A stretch of 64,000 nucleotides of DNA from Aureimonas sp. OT7 (GTDB lineage Bacteria; Pseudomonadota; Alphaproteobacteria; Rhizobiales; Rhizobiaceae): assembly GCF_014844055.1 (NCBI RefSeq), contig NZ_CP062167.1:2517501-2581500 (forward strand), given 5' to 3'. Position numbers and translations under genes: made by a program. Shown piece after piece: positions 25,715 through 34,487 of this stretch; positions within the stretch are counted from its first letter, which is position 1, and each line of letters starts with the position of its first letter. The notes beneath the pieces are model-generated. The model did not search any database and was not told the origin of the DNA. It saw nothing but the letters and a program-made list of their open reading frames with translations.

Positions 25715-26521
25715 CTACTCCGCGTAATGCCGAAGGCCGTGCCAGATCTCTTCCACCGTATCGAGATAGCCGGGGTCGCGGCGGATCTCGTCGGGGGTGG
25801 TGGACCTGTCGATCTTCGGGTCGATGATACGCGAGATGCGGCCGGGACGCGGCGACAGAAGCACGATCCGGTCCGAGACGTAGACCGCTTCCTCGATGGA
25901 GTGCGTCACGAACAGGAAGGTCTTGTTTTCCAAGGCCACCAGCCGCAACAGGTCTTCCTGGAACTTGCGGCGGTTCTGCTCGTCCACCGCCGAGAAGGGC
26001 TCGTCCAGCAGCAGCACGTCGGCGTTGACGGCGAAGGCGCGGGCGATGCCGACGCGCTGCTTCATGCCGCCCGACAGCTCATGCGGATATTTCTCCTCGA
26101 ACCCGCTCAGCCCCACCTCGTCGATGTAGCGCTGCGCCACGCGGCGACGCTCGGCCTGGCCGACGCCCCGCAATTCCAGCCCGAAGGCGACGTTGCGCAT
26201 GACCGTGGCCCAGGGCATCAATGCGAAGTCCTGGAATACGAAAGCGCGTTCCGGCCCTGGCCCCGTTACCACGCGTCCGTTGACGCGCACCTGCCCTGCC
26301 GTCGCCGGCACCAGCCCGGCGATGATCTTCAACAGGGTCGTCTTGCCGCATCCGGACGGGCCGAGGAGCGTCGTCAGCTTGCCCCGTTCGAACCCCAGGT
26401 CGACATTGCGCAGCGCCTCGACATCGCCATAGGTCTTGCAGATCCCGGAAACCTCGACGACCGTGTCGCCGCCGGCTTCATCGAAGGCATGGGCGCTTTC
26501 CGCCCGCACTGTGTTTGACAT
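25715..26521 (-). CDS. ABC transporter ATP-binding protein, NitT/TauT (SsuB-like) type
   Basis: The 268-residue ATPase shows Walker A GPSGCGKTT (about residues 54-62), Q-loop FVFQDFALMPW with the MPW typical of SsuB/TauB, signature LSGGMKQRVGIARAF, Walker B VLLLDEPFSAVDEQ and the switch His in FVTHSIEEAVY. The N-terminal 20 residues before VVEVSGICKTYG are an acidic extension. It starts 1 base after the permease at 26523 and is followed by the second permease. Its role is to energise uptake of the anion or oxo-acid bound by the protein at 27367. Confidence 0.93.
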   Translation of the reverse strand: MSNTVRAESAHAFDEAGGDTVVEVSGICKTYGDVEALRNVDLGFERGKLTTLLGPSGCGKTTLLKIIAGLVPATAGQVRVNGRVVTGPGPERAFVFQDFALMPWATVMRNVAFGLELRGVGQAERRRVAQRYIDEVGLSGFEEKYPHELSGGMKQRVGIARAFAVNADVLLLDEPFSAVDEQNRRKFQEDLLRLVALENKTFLFVTHSIEEAVYVSDRIVLLSPRPGRISRIIDPKIDRSTTPDEIRRDPGYLDTVEEIWHGLRHYAE

Positions 26522-26522
26522 C

Positions 26523-27356
26523 TCAGGCACTCCGTCTTTCCGGCCGCAGGTAGCGCGTCTCGATGCGCTGCAGGGCGACGAGGGTAAGCATCGACAGGAC
26601 GATGATGGAGGCGACGGCGGCATACATATGCGCGTAATCCGCCACCGAGCGATGATAGGTGATGAGGTCGCCTATCCCCGTGGGCGTAATCAGAAGCTCT
26701 GCCAGCATGACGCCGATGTAGCCTGCGGCGACGCCCAGACGAAGCCCGGCGAAGATGACGGGCGATGCGTCGGGGATGATGATCTTGAACACGCGCTGCA
26801 TGCGCGTGCCCTGGAAGGAGCGGCACATGGCCACCAGCGAAGGATTGACGTGGCGCACCGCCTTGTAGGAGTTGAGCGCGATGACCGGCAGCGCCAGCAT
26901 GATGACGGCCAATGTCTTGGCCGTCAGGCCGATGCCGTAGACGAAGGTGACGAGCGGCACCAGCGCCGCCATGGGCGCTGCCTGCAACACGATGAACACC
27001 GGTGCGAAGAACCATTCCGCCTTGGGTGACAGGCCCATCAGGACGCCCAGTCCGACACCCAGCGTTGCCGAGATCGCCACGCCGAGCACAAGGGGCTGCA
27101 GCGTGATGAAGAAAGCGTAGCCGAGGCTGCCGTCGAACAGCATCTGCAGGAATGCGGCCAACGTGTCGGTGAAGGTCGGAAACGCGAAGCTGATCGGGAC
27201 GAGGCCGGCGATCTGCCACGCGATGCACAGAACTGCAAGAGAGGCCACCGACCACAGCGCAGGCACCCGGTCGAAGACCCGGGCCATCCCGCGTATCGTG
27301 TCGTCGACAGCGCGGTGCACGCCACCGGCTTCACCCGTCTTGGTATAGGAGGTCAT
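26523..27356 (-). CDS. ABC transporter permease, NitT/TauT type
   Basis: The 277-residue protein has a cytoplasmic N-terminal extension of about 30 residues and then six membrane segments beginning LWSVASLAVLCIAWQIAGL. The coupling loop is MCRSFQGTRMQRVFKIIIPD (about residues 174-193), with PTGIGDLITYHRS near the end. The ATG at 27354-27356 has GAGGGTG 5 bases upstream. It lies 10 bases downstream of the binding-protein gene and is paired with the ATPase and a second permease. Confidence 0.9.
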   Translation of the reverse strand: MTSYTKTGEAGGVHRAVDDTIRGMARVFDRVPALWSVASLAVLCIAWQIAGLVPISFAFPTFTDTLAAFLQMLFDGSLGYAFFITLQPLVLGVAISATLGVGLGVLMGLSPKAEWFFAPVFIVLQAAPMAALVPLVTFVYGIGLTAKTLAVIMLALPVIALNSYKAVRHVNPSLVAMCRSFQGTRMQRVFKIIIPDASPVIFAGLRLGVAAGYIGVMLAELLITPTGIGDLITYHRSVADYAHMYAAVASIIVLSMLTLVALQRIETRYLRPERRSA

Positions 27357-27366
27357 GGCATCACCC

Positions 27367-28365
27367 TCAAGACGAGCCAAGCTTGGCGAGGGCGGCGTTG
27401 AGCGCATCGAGGTCCCAGAAATCCTCGACCTTAAGCTCGGACGGCTCGCCCGTGAGCGCGCCCGAAACGGTATAGAACTCGAAGTCGCCGCGTGCCGCGG
27501 CCTCGCCGCCACCGTTGACCGGCAATCCCGCTTCCGCCGCCCCGGTGAAATAGGGCTCGATTTCGGCGACGGTTTCGGCGCTCGCATCGGGCAGCAGGTT
27601 GTACTTCTCCCGCAACTCCACCATGACGGCGGGGTTTTCGGCCACTTCGCGCCAGGTGGTCAGGATCGCCTCCACCAGCTTGGCGACGTCCTCTTCGTTC
27701 TCGCGCAGGTAGTCCGTGTTGGCGAACAGCGCCTCGTCCGTGGCCGGAGCCGTGTCGAGCGGCAGGAAGATGAAGCGATCCGGCGCCTCGCGCTCGAGAA
27801 TGCGGCGGCCGGATGCATCGACGATGGTTGCCTTGACGTTGCCCTGCAGCAGCGCGCCGGTCCGCACTTCGGCGCCTGGGATATAGGAGATGCGGGAATA
27901 GCTGATGCCGTTCTGCTGGGCCGCCAGTTGCATCAGCGCTTCCGTGCCCGACCCGCGCGAGTGGACGGCCACTTCCTGCCCGTCGAGATCCTTCCACTCC
28001 TTGTAGGTGTTCCCATCCACGACCGGGTACATCTGCAGGGTCGAAAGCTGCATGAAGATGCGGATGGGCGCGCGCACTTTCTGGATGAGCGCATAGGGTC
28101 CGCCGACACCGATATCGGCTTGTCCGCTGACCACCGCCTGGGCGGCGATATCCTCGGACTTCAGGTAGGTGACGTCGATCTCGACCCCCGCCTCGCGCGC
28201 CCGCTCGATGGCGGCCATCAGGTGCAAGGTTTCCACCGTTGCGATATCGCCGAACGCGATACGCATGGGGTCGGCCAGCGCGGGCGCCGTGACGACGCTT
28301 GCGGATGCGAGAAGTGTCGCGGCCAGAGCGAACCTCCTGAGGGCTCGCAGCTTCATTCCTGACAT
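27367..28365 (-). CDS. ABC transporter substrate-binding protein, NitT/TauT type
   Basis: The 332-residue periplasmic protein has a signal peptide ending at APALA (about residue 32) and starts the mature part with DPMRIAFGDIATVETLHLM. Family segments are DVTYLKSEDIAAQAVVSGQADIG, GPYALIQKV, VHSRGSGTEALMQLAAQQNG and TREVAENPAVM-like helices. The ATG at 28363-28365 with GGGAGG upstream is preferred to an in-frame ATG 18 bases earlier. It heads the operon and faces the FCD-GntR gene. The ligand is unknown; the FAH hydrolase suggests an organic acid. Confidence 0.9.
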   Translation of the reverse strand: MSGMKLRALRRFALAATLLASASVVTAPALADPMRIAFGDIATVETLHLMAAIERAREAGVEIDVTYLKSEDIAAQAVVSGQADIGVGGPYALIQKVRAPIRIFMQLSTLQMYPVVDGNTYKEWKDLDGQEVAVHSRGSGTEALMQLAAQQNGISYSRISYIPGAEVRTGALLQGNVKATIVDASGRRILEREAPDRFIFLPLDTAPATDEALFANTDYLRENEEDVAKLVEAILTTWREVAENPAVMVELREKYNLLPDASAETVAEIEPYFTGAAEAGLPVNGGGEAAARGDFEFYTVSGALTGEPSELKVEDFWDLDALNAALAKLGSS

Positions 28366-28410
28366 GATTTCCTCCCTGGACATTCGATGCGCTCTTACCG
28401 GCGCATTCGT

Positions 28411-28432
28411 GAACCAATGATTGTATTGTTAC
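28411..28432. promoter_or_regulatory. FCD-GntR operator, importer side
   Basis: GAACCAAT (28411-28418) and ATTGTTAC (28425-28432) form an imperfect inverted repeat with the same left half as the site at 28498. It sits 46 bases before the binding-protein gene, in a promoter position for the importer operon. Confidence 0.6.
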
Positions 28433-28497
28433 GGCTTTGGTTAAGCGCGTGTCAACTCAAAAGCCGTTGACGGCGCAATTCCGGTGTCGTAGACATT

Positions 28498-28518
28498 GAA
28501 CCAATATTGAATTGGTTC
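28498..28518. promoter_or_regulatory. FCD-GntR operator, autoregulatory side
   Basis: GAACCAAT-ATTGA-ATTGGTTC is a perfect inverted repeat with 8-base arms that ends 5 bases before the regulator ATG at 28524. Its position would block the regulator's own transcription or translation start. Confidence 0.75.
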
Positions 28519-28523
28519 AAGAC

Positions 28524-29207
28524 ATGTACGCTTCACTCGACCCATCGGCAGACCACGCCGCCCTTGCCCGCATGCGGGAATACCTGCTGCACGCCGAGCT
28601 CGAAGACGGCGGTCGCCTGCCTCCGGAGCGGGATCTTGCATTGTCGCTCGGCCTGTCCCGCGGCGCGCTGCGCAAGGCGTTGGCGGACCTTGAGGCCGAG
28701 GGCGTGTTGTGGCGGCATGTCGGCAAGGGCACGTTCACCGGGGCGCGGCCCATCGACGGCGCGGCGGATGTCGCCGCCATGGCCAGCCGCACGAACCCTA
28801 TCGAGATCATGGGGGCGCGCCTGTCCATCGAGCCGGAGATCGCACGCGTGGCGGCGTTGAACGCCACGCCGGCGTCGCTGGCGCGCATGCGCCAATGCAC
28901 CGAACGCATGCTGGCGGCGCCGGACTGGCGGCAATATGAAAGCTGGGACAACCAGTTTCACCGGACCGTCGCCGAGGCGACCCAGAATACGCTTCTGGTC
29001 GGGCTTCTGGATACGCTGAATGCCGTGCGACGCCAGGTGAACTGGGGTCGGTTGCGGGCCAACCCGAAGAGGCCACCCGGCAACCACCACAGTTTTGCCG
29101 AACACGAGGCCATCATGGCGGCCATCCAGGACCGGGATACGCAAGGTGCGTCAAACGCCATGCGCGTGCATCTGCAGAGCGTCGAACGCAACCTGAAAAA
29201 CGCGTGA
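28524..29207 (+). CDS. GntR/FadR-type (FCD domain) regulator
   Basis: The 227-residue protein combines a winged helix (PPERDLALSLGLSRGALRKA, then LADLEAEGVLWRHVGKGTFTG, about residues 35-75) with an all-alpha FCD domain. The latter shows the metal/ligand His pattern in DNQFHRTVAEATQN, NHHSFAEHEAIMAAI and VHLQSVERNL. FCD regulators bind carboxylic acids, which fits the neighbouring FAH hydrolase and organic-acid-type importer. It is transcribed away from that importer with two matching operators between. A TTG at 28512, inside the operator, is an alternative start. Confidence 0.9.
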   Translation: MYASLDPSADHAALARMREYLLHAELEDGGRLPPERDLALSLGLSRGALRKALADLEAEGVLWRHVGKGTFTGARPIDGAADVAAMASRTNPIEIMGARLSIEPEIARVAALNATPASLARMRQCTERMLAAPDWRQYESWDNQFHRTVAEATQNTLLVGLLDTLNAVRRQVNWGRLRANPKRPPGNHHSFAEHEAIMAAIQDRDTQGASNAMRVHLQSVERNLKNA

Positions 29208-30151
29208 CGCGCTGCCCCGTCTGCGACGCCCGCGCCATTGCGCCGACGCGGCGTCATCTTCTGGACCCGTCGGCAGGCCTGCGGCGATTTCCGCTAGCAT
29301 GCCTGTCCTGCGGCCTCTTGCTGCATCGGCGCAGCACCGCGCGGCTTCGCAACGCCCTCTCAGTCGCCCTCGACGGCCCGGTTTTTGTACCGCCGGCGGA
29401 GCTGGGGCTCGATATCTACACGCTGCGCATAGCGGCAACGCGGTTTGCGGCGCTGGCCCTGCCCTGCGGCCACCGCCAGTACCGCGCCTTGTCTGCGCCC
29501 CATTCGCCCCTCCAGGCGCGGGCGCGCCTGGTGACGCTGAAAACCGCTCCGCGTCTTCCCGTAGCGCTGGGCATCATGTGCCGGGCCGACAGACTGGATG
29601 CCTGCGTGGACCAGGCGCGGCGCCATCTCGAATGGGCGTCCGAGGCCATCGTCCTGTGCGACGGGGCCGTGCGCCGCGACTTGCGTGAAGGCCGTCTGCG
29701 GATCGCCTTCCGCCCGATGGAGGGCGATTTCGCGGGCCAGCGCAATGCCCTTCAAGGTCTTGGCGGCAGCCCATGGATGCTGCAACTGGACGATGACGAG
29801 ACCTTGTCGCCGGAAGCGGCGTCGGCGCTGCCCGCTCTGGCCCACGCCGCCGAGGCGGCAGGCGTCGTATCCATAGGGCTCGCCCGCCGCAACAGGGTAG
29901 ACGGCGTCCTGTCCGACCTGTTCCCCGATACGCAGTACCGCCTGAACCGGCGGGACGTGCGCTATCGTGGACAAGTCCACGAGCGCCCCGACCGGCCCTG
30001 GCAACGCAGCACGATCGCACTTCATGGCGCCATCGAGCATGTGCTGGACAGGGAACGCGTCGTGCGCCGCTCGCAGATCTACGAGGGGCTGTCCCCCGGA
30101 CACGGCCGCCTGACGGAAACGCGCGAGCTTCTGACGCCCTATCGCCCCTGA
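29204..30151 (+). CDS. Glycosyltransferase (GT2-like) with N-terminal zinc ribbon
   Basis: The 315-residue protein begins CPVCDARAIAPTRR and has a second pair at CLSCGLLLH, giving a likely four-Cys zinc ribbon (residues 4-36). The middle part reads GIMCRADRLDACVDQARRHL, WASEAIVLCDGAV and GSPWMLQLDDDETLSPEA, the last a GT-A type metal-binding DxD region, followed by YRLNRRDVRYRGQVHERP. This resembles small beta4-type glycosyltransferases that act on waaE-like or peptide targets. It begins with a GTG overlapping the regulator stop (GTGA). Its end overlaps the convergent GT4 gene by 13 bases. The acceptor is unknown. Confidence 0.75.
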   Translation: MTRCPVCDARAIAPTRRHLLDPSAGLRRFPLACLSCGLLLHRRSTARLRNALSVALDGPVFVPPAELGLDIYTLRIAATRFAALALPCGHRQYRALSAPHSPLQARARLVTLKTAPRLPVALGIMCRADRLDACVDQARRHLEWASEAIVLCDGAVRRDLREGRLRIAFRPMEGDFAGQRNALQGLGGSPWMLQLDDDETLSPEAASALPALAHAAEAAGVVSIGLARRNRVDGVLSDLFPDTQYRLNRRDVRYRGQVHERPDRPWQRSTIALHGAIEHVLDRERVVRRSQIYEGLSPGHGRLTETRELLTPYRP

Positions 30152-31314
30152 TGGCGTGCGATGGCCGCGCGGTAGAGATCGAGCGTCTGTCGCGCCAGCG
30201 ACTGCCTGGTAAACCGTCCCGCCGCCTTCAAGGCTCGTTCCCGGTGGTGCAGGCGCAAATCGGCCGAGGCGATCAGCGGGCGCAGGGCTTCGGTGATGGC
30301 GTCCGCCGATGTGTTCTCCGCCAGGACCCCGCCATCGGCCACGAAATCGCGCGCGCTGGAATCCGTCGCGCTGGCCAGGAGGACCCGTCCGAAGGCCAAC
30401 GCCTCCTGATAGACGAGGCCGAAGCTTTCATAGCGCGAGGGCGCAGCAACGATGTGCGCGTCCGTATATTCGCGCATCAGGCGCTCCTGAGGCTGGCGCC
30501 CGAGAGCATCTATCCGGGCTCGGGCAGCGGGTGAAAGTCCGCCCGGCAGGTCGGCATCGGATACGCCAAGAAGTCGCAGCGAAAACTGCGGGCCGGAACC
30601 GGTTTCCGCCTCTTCGGCCAGCCGCTCCACCGCGGCCAGCAATTCTGCAAAGCCTTTCCGCTCTTCCGCCCGGCCGACGAACAGGATTCGCGCCGGGCCG
30701 GCGGCATCGAACGGCGCGTCCGCCGCCACGGCCAGAAACTCCGGCGGGAGGGAAAGGCCGATCACCGCATGCGGAACGCCGCTCCCGATGCCGTAATGGC
30801 TTTCCATGCCGCGCGCATGCTCGGCCGAGTTGGAGATAAGCCCAATGGACCGTGCGATCTGTCGACGCTCCAGCCGGTCTGCCGCCATGGCGTCGAGCTT
30901 CTCGCGCACGCCCTGCGCCGCGGTTCGGGAATATGCGGCCGGCGTCGACATGCGCGTAACCAGCGGTGCGTCCCCGGGGCGGCCAAGCAGGGCTGCCGGT
31001 GCATACCAGTTCGTCGCCTCCACGATATCGAATGGCCGTTCGCGGTGCAGCGCCGCGACCGTGCGCCGAAACCCGACAGGCGCCGCAAGGTGGCCGATAC
31101 CGCCCCACCGCCGCAGCCGCGCCAGCGAAGACCCCTTATCTATGGCGGCGCCGACCAGCCGCACCCCGTGCTCCTGCTGACTGCCGCGTCGATCCAGCGT
31201 CACGACGGTCATATCGCAGCCGGAGGCTGCAAGGCTTTCGGCGATTTCCCGTGCGGCAGTTGAAAGGCCGCTCGGCGACGGCGGATAATCCCAGGCCAGA
31301 AGGCAACACCGCAT
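30139..31314 (-). CDS. Glycosyltransferase family 4
   Basis: The 391-residue GT-B enzyme has the donor-independent N-terminal glycine loop after DYPPSPSGLSTAAREIAESL (residues 9-28) and the C-terminal nucleotide-sugar site with RILFVGRAEERKGFAELLAAV, and the E-x7-E region SRYESFGLVYQEALAFGRVL. It most resembles phosphatidylinositol mannosyltransferase-like and sucrose/trehalose-type GT4 enzymes in general shape, but the donor and acceptor cannot be read off. It begins at the last base of the upstream GT4 stop region, so the two form one unit reading leftwards. Confidence 0.87.
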   Translation of the reverse strand: MRCCLLAWDYPPSPSGLSTAAREIAESLAASGCDMTVVTLDRRGSQQEHGVRLVGAAIDKGSSLARLRRWGGIGHLAAPVGFRRTVAALHRERPFDIVEATNWYAPAALLGRPGDAPLVTRMSTPAAYSRTAAQGVREKLDAMAADRLERRQIARSIGLISNSAEHARGMESHYGIGSGVPHAVIGLSLPPEFLAVAADAPFDAAGPARILFVGRAEERKGFAELLAAVERLAEEAETGSGPQFSLRLLGVSDADLPGGLSPAARARIDALGRQPQERLMREYTDAHIVAAPSRYESFGLVYQEALAFGRVLLASATDSSARDFVADGGVLAENTSADAITEALRPLIASADLRLHHRERALKAAGRFTRQSLARQTLDLYRAAIARHQGR

Positions 31315-32390
31315 CAGCCCGCCCTTCCGGCCAGGAGCGAGCGGTAGAGCGCGATATAGTCGGCGGCCATGCGCTCGGAGGTGAAACGCGCCTCGAAGCG
31401 CTGCCGTACGACGCCCCGGTCCAGATCACCCAGGCGCCTTATGGCCGAGACAGCCTCGGCTTCGTCCTCCACGATGAAGCCGGAGGCGCCGTCTTCCACG
31501 ATCTCGGATACGGAACCCTTGTTCCATGCAATGACCGGCGTGCCGCAGGCCATGCTTTCGATCATCACCAGGCCGAAGGGCTCCGGCCAGTCGACGGGAA
31601 ACAAGAGCGCGCCGGCATCCTGCAGAAGCTGCTGCTTGCCTGCATCGTCCAGGGGGCCCTCGTACACCGCGTCGGGCCCCAGCAAAGGCGCGACCTCCCT
31701 CTCGAAATACAGCGGGTTGCCGACATCCACCGTACCGGCCAGCTTGATCTTCCAGCCTGCGGCGCGTGCCGCGCGGATGGCAGTGTCCGGACGCTTCTGA
31801 TCCGTCATCCGACCGATGAAGGCAAGGTAGCCGCCCTTTCCCGGCCCTGCGGCATACCGGTCCCGGGCAATTCCGTGATGGACCACGCGGGTCCGGTTTG
31901 CCGGAGGCAGCATGGCGTTCTGCGCGGCGGAGATGGCCGCGACGGGAAGGTCGGGAAAGGATGCGAAGAACAGTTCGCGGTCGAGCTCGTCCACACGCCA
32001 ATGGATTGTCGTTACCGAATGTCGGCGCCGGTCGCCTAATAGTGCCGCATGGAAAAATTCGCCGTGGCAGTGGATAATATCAAAATTATCCACTGCCAGC
32101 CTTAGTTCTTCCATCCGAACTGCTTCCAGGACCGCCGGGATCGACGGCGGAACGGAACCATATTTCTTTTCCAGGCTAAGCAAACTCGGCAGGCGACCGA
32201 CCTGCGGCACCGATGCCGCACTATCCGAAGGCGCAAACAGCGTTACTTCAACCCCAGCTTGTTTGAGAGAAACGCAAAGGTCACCGATCATGCGTTCCGT
32301 TCCGCCATGGTCGCGGGGTGGGACCGGAAAGATTCCGGGGGCGACCTGGGCAACACGAAGCGGCGATGAGGTATTGTGCGTGCTGGCCAT
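31314..32390 (-). CDS. Glycosyltransferase family 4
   Basis: The 358-residue GT-B protein shows VAQVAPGIFPVPPRDHGGTERMIGDLC (in two parts the donor-side glycine loop, residues 13-39), DIIHCHGEFFHAALLG, KGGYLAFIGRMTDQKRPDTAI and the EPFGLVMIESMACGTPVIAW region holding the retaining-enzyme E-x7-E. This arrangement, including GGTER, is typical of a common GT4 subgroup in alphaproteobacteria often found with compatible-solute genes. It overlaps the next GT4 by one base. Its start lies only 30 bases from the divergent sucrose-phosphate synthase gene. Confidence 0.87.
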   Translation of the reverse strand: MASTHNTSSPLRVAQVAPGIFPVPPRDHGGTERMIGDLCVSLKQAGVEVTLFAPSDSAASVPQVGRLPSLLSLEKKYGSVPPSIPAVLEAVRMEELRLAVDNFDIIHCHGEFFHAALLGDRRRHSVTTIHWRVDELDRELFFASFPDLPVAAISAAQNAMLPPANRTRVVHHGIARDRYAAGPGKGGYLAFIGRMTDQKRPDTAIRAARAAGWKIKLAGTVDVGNPLYFEREVAPLLGPDAVYEGPLDDAGKQQLLQDAGALLFPVDWPEPFGLVMIESMACGTPVIAWNKGSVSEIVEDGASGFIVEDEAEAVSAIRRLGDLDRGVVRQRFEARFTSERMAADYIALYRSLLAGRAG

Positions 32391-32420
32391 GCGCAGTCCT
32401 TGCTTGCCGAGGGAGCGGGT

Positions 32421-34487
32421 ATGTTCATCTTGCACGTCGCACTTCAAGGGTGCCTCAAAGGACATGGGGTCGAATACGGGCTGACGGCGGATACCGGTGG
32501 CCATATCCGCTACCTCCTCGAACTGGTCGAGGCGTCGACGCAGCGCGATCCCGGCCACCGGCACGTCATCGCGACGCGCAGGTTTTCCGGAATCGGACCG
32601 GAATACGAGATCGCCGACGAGGTGTGCCGGCCCGGCGTTCGTATCCTGCGTCTGCCGACGCTCAGTCCCGGTTATGTCTCCAAGGAGGATATGCACAGAG
32701 AGGTCGAAAGCTTCGCCGACGGCCTCGTCGCCTGGATCGAGGCCAATGGCCGGCCCGACATCATCCATGCGCACTACGCCGATGCCGGGCGGGCGGCTTC
32801 CATCGTCCGCAAACGGCTGGGCATTCCATTCGTCTTCACCGCCCACTCGCTCGGCCGGGTCAAGCAGGCCGCCTTCGAAGCCATCGACGGTGGGCTGCCC
32901 GGCATGGCCGAGCGGATCGAGGCAGAGGAGACCGCCTTGTCCGATGCCTCCCTCATGATCGCCTCCTCGCGCGACGAGGCCGAGGTGCAATATGCCATGT
33001 ACCGCGGCTACGAGCCCGGACGTATCCGCATCCTGCCGCCGGGCAGCGACCTTGCCGCATTCCGCGATGCGGTGCCGACACCCGGCGTCGAGGCGGAGAT
33101 GGCGCGCTTTCTGACCGATCCGTCGAAGCCCTGCCTGCTCGCCATCGCCCGCCCGGTCCGGCGCAAGAACCTGACGACGCTTGTCGAGGCTTTCGGGCGC
33201 AACGCCGAACTGCGCGCCCGGGCAAACCTCGTCATCGTAGCGGGCACACGTACCGATCTTGCGCATTGCGACGCCGAGACATCGGGTGTCCTGGCGGAAA
33301 TCCTGCATCTGGTGGACACCTACGATCTCTATGGACAGGCCGCCTATCCCAAGCATCACGCCCCGCAGGACATTCCGTCCTATTATGCCTATGCCGCCAG
33401 CCAGCGCGGCATCTTCGTGAACCCGGCGCTGAACGAGCCGTTCGGCCTGACCTTGCTGGAGGCTTCCGCCGCCGGGCTGCCCATCATAGCGACGGACAGC
33501 GGCGGCCCGAACGACATCGTGGAGACCTGCGGCAATGGCATTCTGGTCGATCCGCGCGATGCCGACGGGATCGCGCGCGCCGCGTTGGCGATGCTGTCGG
33601 ACGATGCCCGCTGGCACCGCTACGCTCGAAGCGGGGCGTCGGCAGCCGACGCGTACGACTGGAAAAGCCATGTCTCGCGATATGACGGCCTTCTCCGGTC
33701 CATCCTCCATCCGGCCGGGCCGCACCCGCGCCCGACGAGCCTTCTGGTGTCCGACATCGACAACACGCTGGTCGGCTGCGGCGATGGCCTGCGGGCGTTC
33801 CGGGACTGGCAGTGCCGGCAGCCGGGCCTGGCCTTCGGCGTGGCCACCGGCCGCTCCTTCCATAGCGCCATGGCGATCATCGAGCAGGAGAACGCCCCCC
33901 GCCCGCAGGTGATGATCACCTCCGTCGGCTCCGAAATCTATCACCTGGCCTCCGACGGGGTCAGCTACATGGCAGACACCGTATGGCGGCGAAAGGTCCG
34001 GCGCGGCTGGCGTCGCGAGGCCACCATCCGCGCCATCGAGGGTATCGAAGGACTGACCCCGCAGGCGCCGCTGGAGCAACGTCCGTTCAAATTGTCCTAT
34101 TTCTCGGACGGACGGACGGATACGGCGGCCACGGTGCGGCGCCGGCTCGAGGCGGCCGGCATCGCCGCCTCCGTCGTCCACAGCCATGGACGCTATCTCG
34201 ACGTCCTGCCGCACGGCGTCTCGAAGGGTTCGGCGGTGGAGTTCGTCCGGACCAGCTACAGGCTGCCGGTCAACTCGGTCTATGTCGCGGGCGACAGCGG
34301 CAACGACGTCGACATGCTGGGCATCATGCCGCAGTCGATCATCGTCGCCAATTACTCCGACAACCTGCCCGGCCTGCCGGCCCTGGCCCATGCCTACGTA
34401 GCGCAGGGCACGCATGCGCGCGGCATCATCGAGGGCGTTGCGCATTTCCGATCCAATGGGGGAGTTGGATGGAAGCCAGCATCCTGA
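32421..34487 (+). CDS. Bifunctional sucrose-phosphate synthase/sucrose-phosphate phosphatase-like protein
   Basis: The 688-residue protein joins a GT4 synthase to a HAD phosphatase. The first part starts LHVALQGCLKGHGVEYG and ADTGGHIRYLLELVEA and has DIIHAHYADAGRAASIV, FTAHSLGRVKQ and GIFVNPALNEPFGLTLLEA, all characteristic of sucrose-phosphate synthases. The second begins about residue 440 with LLVSDIDNTLVG (nucleophile Asp) and has VATGRSFHSAM and VYVAGDSGNDVDMLGI (motif IV), the HAD-IIB type of sucrose-6-phosphatase. It would make sucrose, or a related disaccharide such as mannosylfructose, from a nucleotide-sugar and fructose-6-phosphate. The ATG at 32421 follows GGAGCGGG; an in-frame ATG at 32376 would overlap the divergent GT4. 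Confidence 0.85.
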   Translation: MFILHVALQGCLKGHGVEYGLTADTGGHIRYLLELVEASTQRDPGHRHVIATRRFSGIGPEYEIADEVCRPGVRILRLPTLSPGYVSKEDMHREVESFADGLVAWIEANGRPDIIHAHYADAGRAASIVRKRLGIPFVFTAHSLGRVKQAAFEAIDGGLPGMAERIEAEETALSDASLMIASSRDEAEVQYAMYRGYEPGRIRILPPGSDLAAFRDAVPTPGVEAEMARFLTDPSKPCLLAIARPVRRKNLTTLVEAFGRNAELRARANLVIVAGTRTDLAHCDAETSGVLAEILHLVDTYDLYGQAAYPKHHAPQDIPSYYAYAASQRGIFVNPALNEPFGLTLLEASAAGLPIIATDSGGPNDIVETCGNGILVDPRDADGIARAALAMLSDDARWHRYARSGASAADAYDWKSHVSRYDGLLRSILHPAGPHPRPTSLLVSDIDNTLVGCGDGLRAFRDWQCRQPGLAFGVATGRSFHSAMAIIEQENAPRPQVMITSVGSEIYHLASDGVSYMADTVWRRKVRRGWRREATIRAIEGIEGLTPQAPLEQRPFKLSYFSDGRTDTAATVRRRLEAAGIAASVVHSHGRYLDVLPHGVSKGSAVEFVRTSYRLPVNSVYVAGDSGNDVDMLGIMPQSIIVANYSDNLPGLPALAHAYVAQGTHARGIIEGVAHFRSNGGVGWKPAS

